From NCBI RefSeq assembly GCF_900106765.1, contig NZ_FNNG01000002.1:124001-188000 (forward strand): a stretch of DNA of 64,000 nt, in the 5' to 3' direction. The notes under the pieces are model-generated. The model was not told where the DNA came from. It saw only the letters and a list, made by a program, of their open reading frames with translations, and did no database searches. The first letter of the stretch is position 1, and each line of letters begins with the position of its first letter. Below are positions 9,247 to 17,480 of the stretch, piece after piece. This DNA comes from Tepidimicrobium xylanilyticum (GTDB lineage: Bacteria > Bacillota > Clostridia > Tissierellales > Tepidimicrobiaceae). A program made the position numbers and the translations under genes.

Positions 9247-10443
9247 TTATCTAACTAATCTGGCTTTATTTCGGTCTAATAATTTTTGTAGTGTTTCCAC
9301 TGGATTCTTAACTTTTTGTAAGAATATCATAGCTGCTATAATGTATGGTTTGTAGCTTGCTTCTTTGTATAGTGGTATTCTATATCTATCAAATATTGAT
9401 TCGTCAACTTCTCCTTCTTCACAGCTTAATCTAGTTATATCAGCTGGTAAGCAGTGCATGTATAGAGCCTTTCCATCTTTAGTAATCTTCATCATTTCTT
9501 CAGTACATGCCCAGTCTTTGTGTTGTGCATTTTGAGCTAATAATTCTTGTTCTAATATATCAATTTCATCAAATTTGCCTTCTCCATAAAGTTGAGTTCT
9601 CTTTTCCATTGCTGCAAATGGGGCCCAGCTCTTTGGATATACGATGTCTGCATCCTTAAATGCTTCTTCCATTGAATTTATCTTAGTGAATTTTCCACCG
9701 TATTTTTCTGCATTCTTTCTAGCTACTTCTTCTACTTCTGACATTACCTCATATCCTTCTGGATGCGCAAGTACTACGTCCATTCCAAATCTTGTCATAA
9801 GTCCAATAATTCCTTGTGGTACTGAAAGTGGTTTACCATAGGATGGTGAATATGCCCAAGTCATAGCAATTTTCTTTCCTTTAAGGTTTTCAACTCCACC
9901 AAATTCATGAATTATATGAAGCATATCTGACATTGTTTGTGTTGGATGATCAATGTCACATTGTAGGTTTACTATAGTTGGTCTTTGTTCAAGAACACCG
10001 TCTTGGTATCCTTCATTTACATATTCAGCAACAGCTTTTTGATAAGTATGTCCCTTCCCAATGTACATGTCATCACGAATACCAATAACATCTGCCATGA
10101 AGGAAATCATGTTTGCAGTTTCCTTTACAGTTTCTCCGCGAGCAATTTGTGATTTTGCTTCATCTAGATCTTGAACTTCTAATCCTAGTAGGTTACAAGC
10201 TGATGCAAATGAGAATCTGGTTCTTGTAGAGTTATCTCTAAATATTGAAATTCCTAGTCCTGAATCAAATATTTTTGGGCTTATGTTGTTTTCTCTTAAA
10301 TGTCTTAGAGCATCTGCAACTGTAAAGATTGCATGTAACTCATCTTGTGTTTTGTCCCAAGTTAATAAAAAGTCATTATGGTATAAGTTTTTGTAATCTA
10401 ATTTTTCAAGTTTTGCTAATAGTTCTTTAAAGTTTGTGTTCAT
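9247..10443 (-). CDS. ygeW: YgeW-type knotted carbamoyltransferase
   Basis: A 398-residue member of the aspartate/ornithine carbamoyltransferase superfamily. The carbamoyl-phosphate loop STRTR is at residues 72-76 and the second signature HCLPAD is near residue 333. YgeW proteins form a distinct branch with no assigned amino-acid acceptor. Beside carbamate kinase and diaminopropionate lyase, the enzyme most plausibly runs backwards, splitting a carbamoylated intermediate to carbamoyl phosphate that the kinase converts to ATP. The fold call is firm; the reaction direction is inference. Confidence 0.9.
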   Translation of the reverse strand: MNTNFKELLAKLEKLDYKNLYHNDFLLTWDKTQDELHAIFTVADALRHLRENNISPKIFDSGLGISIFRDNSTRTRFSFASACNLLGLEVQDLDEAKSQIARGETVKETANMISFMADVIGIRDDMYIGKGHTYQKAVAEYVNEGYQDGVLEQRPTIVNLQCDIDHPTQTMSDMLHIIHEFGGVENLKGKKIAMTWAYSPSYGKPLSVPQGIIGLMTRFGMDVVLAHPEGYEVMSEVEEVARKNAEKYGGKFTKINSMEEAFKDADIVYPKSWAPFAAMEKRTQLYGEGKFDEIDILEQELLAQNAQHKDWACTEEMMKITKDGKALYMHCLPADITRLSCEEGEVDESIFDRYRIPLYKEASYKPYIIAAMIFLQKVKNPVETLQKLLDRNKARLVR

Positions 10444-10486
10444 TTTTCTACTCTCCTTCTTTTTGTATTTTTTCTATTTATATCTT

Positions 10487-11695
10487 TTATTTATTTTGAT
10501 ACAATCCATTCCATACTACATCTCTATAATGTTCAAAATCAGTGTCTCCTTCTGTACTGAAACAAAGAACAACTGAATTTTCATCAAGTTTTAATGCTTC
10601 TTTTATGTCCTTTAGTTCTTCTAATGACATAACTTGTGAAACAACTCCCATTGTTGCAGCTCCACTTTCACCTGATATAATTCTTTCATCACCTTTTAAT
10701 GGATTACCTAATACTCTCATACCATGTGCAGCTACTTCATCTGGAACTGATAGGAAGTTTTCAGCATACGCATTAAGAACTGGCCATCCAATTGTAACTG
10801 GCTCACCACAAGCAAGACCAGCCATTATAGTATTCATATCTCCCTTTACTGGATGAAGCTCGCCATCATCAGCCTTTGCTGTCTTGTATAAGCATGCAGC
10901 TTTGTCAGGTTCAACTATTGTAATAATTGGCTTGTTGTCACTGTAAACTGAACTAAAGAAACCAGTAACCGCTGATGCAAGTGATCCTACTCCAGCTTGA
11001 AGGAAAATATGTGTAGGTCTTACATTTTGTTCTTCCATCTTTAGATATGCTTCATATGCCATTGTAATATAGCCTTGCATAATCCAAGTTGGTATATCTT
11101 CATAGCCATCCCATGAAGTATCTTGAATCATTACATAACCATATTTTTCAGCTTCTTCATTAGCTTGTCTTACACAATCATCATAGTTCTTGTCTAGTAC
11201 TTCACATTTTGCACCAAGGGCTCTTATATTTTCCACTCTTTCTTGAACACTTCCCTTAGGCATGTAAACAATTGCTTTTTGTTTTAATTGATTAGCTGTC
11301 CAAGCAACTCCTCTACCATGGTTACCATCTGTTGCTGTGATGAATGTTATTTCGCCTAGTTGTTCTTTTATTTCATCTGATATTAAAGTTCTATACTGAA
11401 GTTCATCAAGGCTCTTGCCTAATTTATTTGCAATATATTGGCCAATTGCAAAACTTCCACCTAATACTTTAAATGCATTTAAACCAAATCTATAGGACTC
11501 ATCTTTAACAAATATATTTTTAAGTCCTAAATACTTTGCAAGTTCCTTTAATTCCACCAATGGTGTTTCGCTATATTGGTCGAAACTTGAGTGGTATTTA
11601 ATAGTTTGCTTTGCAACATCTTCACTCAAAAAGTCTAATGATACTTTCTCTCTTTTTGAAGTATCGTTTTTAACTATCTGATATTTAACAGTCAT
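10487..11695 (-). CDS. ygeX: Diaminopropionate ammonia-lyase
   Basis: A 402-residue fold-type II pyridoxal-phosphate enzyme converting 2,3-diaminopropionate to pyruvate and two ammonia. The Schiff-base lysine is K76 in GLNAFKVLGG, and a glycine-rich phosphate loop and the GESGAATMG segment follow. Length is the family norm. It is the first structural gene after the sigma-54-like promoter, so pyruvate and ammonia would be end products of purine ring fragments. A GGAAGG site lies 8 nt before the ATG. Confidence 0.93.
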   Translation of the reverse strand: MTVKYQIVKNDTSKREKVSLDFLSEDVAKQTIKYHSSFDQYSETPLVELKELAKYLGLKNIFVKDESYRFGLNAFKVLGGSFAIGQYIANKLGKSLDELQYRTLISDEIKEQLGEITFITATDGNHGRGVAWTANQLKQKAIVYMPKGSVQERVENIRALGAKCEVLDKNYDDCVRQANEEAEKYGYVMIQDTSWDGYEDIPTWIMQGYITMAYEAYLKMEEQNVRPTHIFLQAGVGSLASAVTGFFSSVYSDNKPIITIVEPDKAACLYKTAKADDGELHPVKGDMNTIMAGLACGEPVTIGWPVLNAYAENFLSVPDEVAAHGMRVLGNPLKGDERIISGESGAATMGVVSQVMSLEELKDIKEALKLDENSVVLCFSTEGDTDFEHYRDVVWNGLYQNK

Positions 11696-11736
11696 TTCAA
11701 CAACCTTCCTTATTCTTTATTTTCGCTAATAATATA

Positions 11737-11754
11737 TTACATAAACCGTGCCAA
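11737..11754 (-). promoter_or_regulatory. Sigma-54-type promoter of the ygeX operon
   Basis: The minus strand reads TTGGCACGGTTTATGTAA. TGGCACG is a perfect -24 element, and four bases later ATGTA is a weaker -12 element (consensus TTGCA; the second half of the GC pair is T). The ATG of ygeX starts about 40 bases downstream, giving a 5' leader of about 30 nt. The sigma-54 activator gene lies directly upstream, which supports the assignment. Confidence 0.75.
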
Positions 11755-11877
11755 CTTTTAATGCTTATCTAAAACAACTTTTTTATCAACGATTGTTAAT
11801 TTTCCTTGAAATTTCAACGTTTCACATAAAAGAAGATTTTTGGACTTTACGTACTTTTTACACAAAAATTTACTATT

Positions 11878-11892
11878 TTATCGTTTTGATAA
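11878..11892. promoter_or_regulatory. Activator-site dyad 1 (TTATCG-N3-TGATAA)
   Basis: One of three copies of a dyad in the ygeV-ygeX gap. This copy has one mismatch in the left half-site (TTATCG instead of TTATCA). Its centre is about 140 bp upstream of the sigma-54 promoter, the distance expected of an enhancer-binding site. Confidence 0.55.
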
Positions 11893-11896
11893 TTTT

Positions 11897-11911
11897 TTAT
11901 CATAATGATAA
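11897..11911. promoter_or_regulatory. Activator-site dyad 2 (TTATCA-N3-TGATAA)
   Basis: A perfect TTATCA-TAA-TGATAA dyad; the palindrome extends one base on each side (11896-11912). Its centre is 19 bp from dyad 1, just under two helical turns, so two dimers could bind the same DNA face. Confidence 0.65.
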
Positions 11912-11962
11912 AGCTAGGTAAGGCTGTATTTTCCAATGTTTGAGGGAAAATTAATTCTTTTT

Positions 11963-11977
11963 TTATCATTTTGATAA
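11963..11977. promoter_or_regulatory. Activator-site dyad 3 (TTATCA-N3-TGATAA)
   Basis: A perfect TTATCA-TTT-TGATAA dyad, centred 66 bp from dyad 2 and about 225 bp from the sigma-54 promoter. It lies closest to the regulator's 3' end. A lone TTATCA half-site also occurs at 11783-11788. The rest of 11755-12067 is AT-rich with no gene. Confidence 0.65.
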
Positions 11978-12067
11978 CATTTTCACAGATATTTGTTATT
12001 TTTTCTTTTTTTTCTAAAAAAATATTTTTTAGAAAAATTTTTTATTTTTAAATTTTATGCATAAAAG

Positions 12068-12094
12068 AAAGCTAAACAACTTATGTTTAGCTTT
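12068..12094 (-). terminator. Terminator of the sigma-54 regulator gene
   Basis: Arms AAAGCTAAAC (12068-12077) and GTTTAGCTTT (12085-12094) pair perfectly around a 7-nt loop, with a CTTTT stretch after it on the minus strand. It overlaps the regulator's stop codon and separates it from the ygeX operon. Confidence 0.75.
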
Positions 12095-13820
12095 ATAATT
12101 TCCTATATAAAGTTGCTATTCCTATGCCTAAAGCTCTAGCTGCCTGCTTTTTCCCTTCTGTTGTATCTCCATAATAGGCTATTGCCTTTCTTATTTCTTC
12201 CTGTTCTATTTCCTTTAGAGTCCTTATGCCTTGCTGATTTTCATATCCCATAAGATCATTGTTTCTTATATTTGAAGGCAAGGTATTGTCGTTTACAATT
12301 CCGTCTTCCATCATATTGACTATGAATTCTACTGTATTTTCTAATTCCCTAACATTACCAGGCCATGGGTAATTCATAAGCTTTTCCATAGTCTCTTCTT
12401 CTATTCGTACAAAGTTCTTGCCAAAGAGCTTTCTATAGTAGTCGATAAAATGGTATATTAAATCTCTTATATCTTCTTTTCTTTCCCTCAAAGGAGCAAT
12501 CTCTATGGGGATTACGTTTAATCTATAGTATAGGTCTTCACGGAACTTGTTTTCATTTATCATTTGCCTTAAGTCTTTATTTGTTGCAGCTATAATTCTC
12601 ACATCCAATGGTATTTGCTGATTTGAACCTATTCTTACAATCTTTTTATTCTGAATCACCCTTAAAAGCTTCGATTGAAGATATAGGGGCATGTCCCCAA
12701 TTTCGTCTAAAAATATAACTCCCTTATTAGCTAGTTCAAATTTTCCTATTTTTCCATTAGGATCTGCGCCTGTAAAAGCACCTTTTACATATCCAAACAA
12801 CTCACTTTCTAGTAAAGGTTCAGGTATAGCTGCACAGTTTATAGCTACAAACCTATTGTTTCTCCTATCTGAATTCTTCCATATTGCTGTAGCAACAACT
12901 TCCTTACCAGTCCCACTTTCACCAGTTATCAGCACTGTTGAAACTGAATTTGCCACTTTTTTAATTTTTTCTTTAAGCTCTATAGTCTTTTTACTACATC
13001 CTATTATATCGTCTGTATCTACTGCATTGACGGTTGATGTCATGGCATATATACTTGAATGAACCTTGTCCAAATTTCTAAATAGTAATACCTGCTTGTA
13101 GAATTCATTCTTAGGTACATCAAATATATCTCCTATTACTGTGCTTACATTTTCTCCAATTCTCACCTTATACTCCTTGCTGTTATTAACTGTATCTCCC
13201 GTAGGCTCTATTTCAATCTGTTCATTGTTGATTATCCTCGTAATACCTAACTGCTTTTTAGCACTTGCGTTAATGATGGAGACATTACCCTCATTGTTTA
13301 TGATAATAGCTCCCTCATCCATTCTCCTTACTATTAGCTCCATCATGTTTGTAATAGCTGCCTTGCTCTTTGCCTCCTCTACCTCATACGCCTTTGTAGC
13401 GATAAAGTCGGCTATCTGTTCTAGAAAATCCAAATAGCTCTCTAAGTTGTTCAATATAACCTTTTTTCTGTCCTCTGTAGTGCAAGCCATGCCTATTACT
13501 CCTATAATTTCATCCTTTATCTTGATAGGCATTGAAATTTCAAATATCCCTTTGCACTCTTCCTTCTTTATACAGTCCTTGCACCTTTCATCTACTCTAG
13601 GCTCCAGCAGAACTTGTCTTTCTCCGGTCCTCATTGCATATTTATAAACATTTGAGTTCTCTGACACATCTACATTCACTCTACTAAATATGCCTGTACC
13701 AGCAATTCTTACTAGTTTAGAATCTACAACTTCAACATCTACCTTAGCTATTTCTGAAGTAATCTTTGCATATTTTTGAACTGTATCAGCAATATTATTC
13801 AACTCATACATAGCCTTCAC
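12093..13820 (-). CDS. ygeV: Sigma-54-dependent activator of the purine cluster (YgeV-like)
   Basis: A 575-residue enhancer-binding protein. Residues 1-150 form a GAF-like sensor ending in a cysteine group C80-x2-C83-x5-C89. A PAS-like segment follows (about 160-250), then the AAA+ domain: Walker A GESGTGKE 300-307, the sigma-54 contact loop GAFTGA 347-352 and Walker B VIFLDEIGD about 368-376. A Fis-type helix-turn-helix closes the chain (KKQAARALGIGIATLYRKL). It stands directly upstream of the sigma-54-like promoter and dyad array, so it very likely activates ygeX onward in response to a purine or redox signal. The ligand is unknown. Confidence 0.9.
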   Translation of the reverse strand: MKAMYELNNIADTVQKYAKITSEIAKVDVEVVDSKLVRIAGTGIFSRVNVDVSENSNVYKYAMRTGERQVLLEPRVDERCKDCIKKEECKGIFEISMPIKIKDEIIGVIGMACTTEDRKKVILNNLESYLDFLEQIADFIATKAYEVEEAKSKAAITNMMELIVRRMDEGAIIINNEGNVSIINASAKKQLGITRIINNEQIEIEPTGDTVNNSKEYKVRIGENVSTVIGDIFDVPKNEFYKQVLLFRNLDKVHSSIYAMTSTVNAVDTDDIIGCSKKTIELKEKIKKVANSVSTVLITGESGTGKEVVATAIWKNSDRRNNRFVAINCAAIPEPLLESELFGYVKGAFTGADPNGKIGKFELANKGVIFLDEIGDMPLYLQSKLLRVIQNKKIVRIGSNQQIPLDVRIIAATNKDLRQMINENKFREDLYYRLNVIPIEIAPLRERKEDIRDLIYHFIDYYRKLFGKNFVRIEEETMEKLMNYPWPGNVRELENTVEFIVNMMEDGIVNDNTLPSNIRNNDLMGYENQQGIRTLKEIEQEEIRKAIAYYGDTTEGKKQAARALGIGIATLYRKL

Positions 13821-13847
13821 CCTTCTGTATGTATAATAATTTTTTAA

Positions 13848-14228
13848 TCACAAATTCATCATATGATATTTTATAATTTTGAGAAATGAACATTTATATC
13901 CATATTTTCCCACAGAGTAGATTCCCTCAAAGGAAACAATATTGGCAAAGAGAACATTTGCTACACCTGTAATTACACCTAACATAATAAATACAAAAGA
14001 GTTTAGCTTCTTTTTAATATAAATAATAAAGTATAATACCATGCTGTATGTGGTTCCCGCAACACTTCCTGCCAACTATGCTGTCTCCTCTGGTCCACAA
14101 GGATCCACAAGCCCGACTATACCTCCAACTAGAGCACCTATAAAGAAAACAAGTATTAGGTAAGCTATATAGAAACCTATGGCCTGCTTCCAGTTTCTTT
14201 GCAAGGCAAAATCAGTCAGATTTTTCAA
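13848..14228 (-). pseudogene. Small membrane protein gene broken by an in-frame TAG
   Basis: The frame opens at a TTG (14228) behind a GGGAGGGAAAGG site and encodes a soluble lead followed by hydrophobic segments (for example YIAYLILVFFIGALVGGIVG). TAG at 14076-14078 interrupts it after about 50 codons, and the same frame continues hydrophobic to 13848. With the stop read through, it would be a protein of about 126 residues with three or more membrane segments. I do not recognise a family. The stretch 14229-14430 carries only short open runs in this frame. Confidence 0.6.
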
Positions 14229-14430
14229 TTTCCTTTCCCTCCCCAGCTTACGATTAAAATTAAGTATCTCTACTAAATTATATTCATTACTACCACTTAA
14301 TGCATTTTCTAATGAGTTTTTGTTAATTTTTTCTATATTCTCCCTTGTATTATCTCACCTTGTTTGTTATTAATATCCATCATGGAAATTTTATTGCTTA
14401 ACTCTTGTACAGGAAAGCTATTAAAGCTTG

Positions 14431-15062
14431 TTAGAATAGCTTTAACTGCTGGAAAGGCTCGTCATTATTTTCTCTTTTTGTTTCAAGTTCATGATTGCCA
14501 TTAGATTTAAATATTTCCTCAATAATGTTAATAGGAGTACCCTTATCAAGCCAGTAATCTAATGTTCCATCGTCTATTATAAGAAGCATTCTGGAATGAA
14601 TATCTTTCATATATCTATTAGCCTCAGTGGTTATTATTACAAAGGATAGTTCCCTGTTTCCCTTTTCATCAGAAGTTAATTTAAATATCCCTCCTAGAGA
14701 CATGATGTTTTTATCCTTTAAATATATGCCATGTTTAACCTTTTTCCTACTTCCTTCATCCTTCCACTCATAAAATAAATTGACAGGAGTAATACATCTT
14801 GCACTGTAAAAGGAATTTTTAAACATTGGCTTATCCATTATAGATTCAGCTCTGTCATTTATTACTAGTCTTTTATTACCATAGAAGGGAAAGCCCCATT
14901 TTGCAAATTTTAGTTTATTAACTTCTTCTTTTAATACTATTGGAGCAATTTGTGATGGGTAAAAGTCCCCTTTCTTGTAATCATCAACTTCACTCTTTTT
15001 AATATCCTATACTGCTTCAATATATCCTCTATGTCACTATCAAGCATGAATCTTCCACACAT
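14431..15062 (-). pseudogene. SRAP (YedK/HMCES-like) gene with a frameshift
   Basis: The gene starts at 15062 with the family's hallmark MCGRF, in which Cys2 is the catalytic residue that crosslinks to abasic sites in single-stranded DNA. About 20 codons later, near an A5 run around 14996-15001, the reading frame shifts. The other frame continues the SRAP fold: FYPSQIAPIV, WGFPFYG, NDRAES, FYEWKD and the IHSRML histidine motif, ending QQLKLF. The total length of about 210 codons fits the family. The downstream part alone lacks Cys2 and cannot be functional, so this is a disabled DNA-damage shield gene unless the base is a sequencing error. Confidence 0.82.
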
Positions 15063-15116
15063 ATATTATCTTACCACTATTATTCTTCTACTTTTTCAGG
15101 TATTTTCCCCTGAAAC

Positions 15117-15638
15117 TCACTTGCCAATATGTCCATATATATGGTCATATTTCTTACTTCCAATTATGACAGCTTCTCTTCTTCTGCCAATTTCCTTAAG
15201 TCCACACTTCTTATAGGATTTTATTACCCTTTTATTAAAGGAATATCCCCTTAACATGATGTTGTTTAAATTTAATACATTAAAATCATAATCAAGTAAT
15301 AGTTTCATAGCTTCTGTGCCATAGCCCTTGTTCCAATAGTTCTTATTTCTTATGAATATACCTGCTTCTGCAGTTCTATGTATTGGATTTACACCGCCTA
15401 AACTACAGTTGCCTATAACCTCATTATTGTTTAAGGTTACAATGGCAAAGTTATATCCTTCTTTACTTAACTTAATAAGTGCTTCCCTTTCCTTTTCCAA
15501 GGAATATATATTTGGAACTGCTAATAGATTTATGGTTACATCAATATCATTCATCCATTGAGCATATTGCTCTGCATCTTCCACATTTATTGGAGATAAG
15601 TATATTCTTTAGCCAGCTATTTTCTTAAAATATCTCAT
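15117..15638 (-). pseudogene. GNAT acetyltransferase interrupted at codon 10
   Basis: An AAGGGGGG ribosome site precedes ATG at 15638, encoding MRYFKKIAG, then TAA at 15609-15611, then the same frame resumes with RIYLSPINVEDAEQY. The rest is a RimJ/RimL-type N-acetyltransferase: GNCSLGGVN, the acetyl-CoA loop region NKGYGTEAM, and NKRVIKSYKKCGL near the C-terminus. Intact length would be about 173 residues. A GTG at 15584 could restart translation but has no good ribosome site and would lose the first beta strand. Stop in an otherwise intact gene suggests recent inactivation. Confidence 0.75.
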
Positions 15639-15690
15639 AGTTTTCCCCCCTTGCATGATACTGGTAAATATTGGTTTTAATAGATAGAAA

Positions 15691-16369
15691 CTATTTGTAA
15701 TCATTGTAGATTAAGAATAGCCTATTATACTGATCATATTCGAGATAATATATCTCTTTATAGCCTACAATCTTAAAAAAGTGGCTTAATAGTTTTTCCC
15801 ATTCTTCTGTTGTCTGATTCTACAGAAAAAGCCCATCATCTAATAGGTTATCCTCTATAGCTTTTATATTCCATTCATTGATCTGATTGTCAGTAAGAAA
15901 TGGATTCAGTTTTAGTAATACTTTACTATTAACTTTTAATATTCGCTTTATTTCTTTTAAAGCTTTAACAGCATCTGAAGGAATAAGGTTATCAATAATA
16001 TTTGATAAAACTACGTCATTTTGCAAAATCACTTAAAATTTTTTTAAGTTCTTCAACTCCACCTACAATAAAGTCAAAATTACCTTCTCTTAATTGTTCC
16101 TGTAATTGCTCCTGATTTTTTTAGCGACTTTAATACCTTCAACTGAAATATCAATTTCAATATGGTTTTTAGTACCCCTTAAAAAAACACTTAAAAAGTA
16201 AAAGTCCGTTATCACATCCAAAATCAAGTATAGTATTTGACTCCTCACAAAGCCAGTCTAATGCCCTATCTAAATCCTCATTGCCAGTACTTTTTGTTAT
16301 AGAGTTAATATTTATATCTTCTTTAAAGACATTGTTCCAGTATCTTATGATTTTTTCATATGTTAGCAT
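15691..16369 (-). pseudogene. Class I SAM methyltransferase, multiply frameshifted
   Basis: The 5' part (from ATG 16369) encodes a helical lead and the SAM-binding motif ILDFGCDNGLLLFKC. It then breaks near 16180, but another frame carries on with RGTKNHIEIDISVEGIKVA, a third with FIVGGVEELKKILSD, and a fourth (to about 15820) with NDVVLSNIIDNLIPSD and LKEIKRILK. A stop follows DDGLFL before a final in-frame segment to 15691. At least three frameshifts and one stop show an old pseudogene. The order of motifs matches small-molecule methyltransferases. Confidence 0.7.
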
Positions 16370-16407
16370 TTGTATCCTCCTTCAACATTAAGGAACATAA
16401 AGATTAA

Positions 16408-16605
16408 TTATCTAAAATCATCATCAGACCTATCTATATTTGGTGTAACAATAGGCTTGCCATCCTTATCCACTAATACAGTAAGACCACCGCAGTTCCC
16501 ATCCCAAGCGAATAAATAATTAACACCAGTTTCAATATCTACAATAATTTTACAACCTGATAACATTCCTTTTTTATATACAACTTCAAATCTATTTTCT
16601 TCCAT
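16408..16605 (-). CDS. Small DUF6440-like protein
   Basis: A 65-residue soluble protein with the pattern RFEVVYKKG, VDIETGVNYLF and GGLTVLVDKDGKPIV, which resembles the short DUF6440 family; function unknown. It has an AAGGTAAAG site before its ATG and no damage. It follows the zinc-ribbon gene at 16629 by 23 bp and may be co-transcribed with it. Confidence 0.6.
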   Translation of the reverse strand: MEENRFEVVYKKGMLSGCKIIVDIETGVNYLFAWDGNCGGLTVLVDKDGKPIVTPNIDRSDDDFR

Positions 16606-16628
16606 ACTTTACCTTCTATAATTTCAAA

Positions 16629-16847
16629 TTAATAATCAATCCACTCATCAAATCCTTTTCTTTTGCCTGTAAAGAAAAACTCTGTATGTCTACATCTAGG
16701 ACAAACATACACATCAAATATCAAATGCTCTTCAATATCAAATAGTGCACCAAAAAAGCCCCTATTATTGTCTTGAGAATCGAAGCGATACTCTTTTATA
16801 TACTTCATCTCATCATTACATCTTAAGCAGCTAAAACTTTTTTCCAT
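16629..16847 (-). CDS. Small two-CxxC (zinc-ribbon-like) protein
   Basis: A 72-residue protein with CLRC near the N-terminus and CPRC in the second half, spaced as in a zinc ribbon, and an acidic, aromatic C-terminus. The start at 16847 is chosen because AAAGGGG lies 7 nt upstream; a longer in-frame start at 16901 adds residues before the first CxxC without a ribosome site. Function not recognised. It looks intact in an otherwise decayed region. Confidence 0.6.
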   Translation of the reverse strand: MEKSFSCLRCNDEMKYIKEYRFDSQDNNRGFFGALFDIEEHLIFDVYVCPRCRHTEFFFTGKRKGFDEWIDY

Positions 16848-16901
16848 ATGAATCCCCTTTACAAAATGAGCATTATAAAAAATTTTGAACATTTCTTGCA
16901 C

Positions 16902-17480
16902 TGATACTTTATTCTATTATATTCCAACTTTGTATATAGTTCCAACTATAAAAAATACTTTTCTTTTTATTGTCAATTTTCAATAATTTAAATTAACCCT
17001 ATTAATTATATTTGTAGAAAAAGCTCCATGCATAAAATTTTCCTTTTTATATTGTTAAAGGTATGTGTTATGAATTAGGATGTAGTTAAAAGTTCTTTTA
17101 ACTTTATAGAATGACATTATATACATGGGACATTTTTTGATATAAGCTGCTTCTTTAATACCCAAGGGCTTGTGGCTAAATTCAAAGTGCTATTCTATCA
17201 GACCAATTTGCTAAAAGATTGAGACTGTAAATAATTTTGTGATTTTAGAATTGAATTGTACCTTACTGACAAGAATTAAATTTGATATTTTGGAAATTTG
17301 TGATCCCTGATTTAATCTTATTTTTCCATTGATTTTTAAATTTATGCATTAAAATTTAAATTTTGGGAAATAATTCATAATGATAATTTTATATTCTCTT
17401 AAAACTTCTTTAGGTAGGGGAGACTATAGCTTTTAAAGATTTCACTATTTTGCTATAGTCTCTTTTCTTTATTTAGTTTT
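16902..17480. other. AT-rich gap without genes
   Basis: No coherent reading frame is visible on either strand. The only clear structure is an 11-bp dyad, GAGACTATAGC at 17420-17430 with GCTATAGTCTC at 17452-17462, followed on the plus strand by TTTTCTTT. This could be a terminator-like hairpin facing right. A string at 17228-17243 (TGTAAATAATTTTGTG) weakly resembles the outer end of the IS256-family element to the right. Confidence 0.5.

Noticed and set aside
11783-11799. Fourth activator dyad near the sigma-54 promoter
   Set aside because: Only the left half-site TTATCA is present; the right half does not match TGATAA at the N3 spacing.
15609-15611. Possible selenocysteine recoding in the GNAT gene, given the selenium-linked neighbourhood
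   Set aside because: The stop is TAA rather than TGA and no downstream stem-loop is evident.
17223-17245. Left terminal repeat of the IS256-family element (TGTAAATAATTTTGTG)
   Set aside because: It resembles the right end only with an inserted gap and lies about 250 bp beyond the transposase end, more than expected for this family. It was kept out of the element boundaries.
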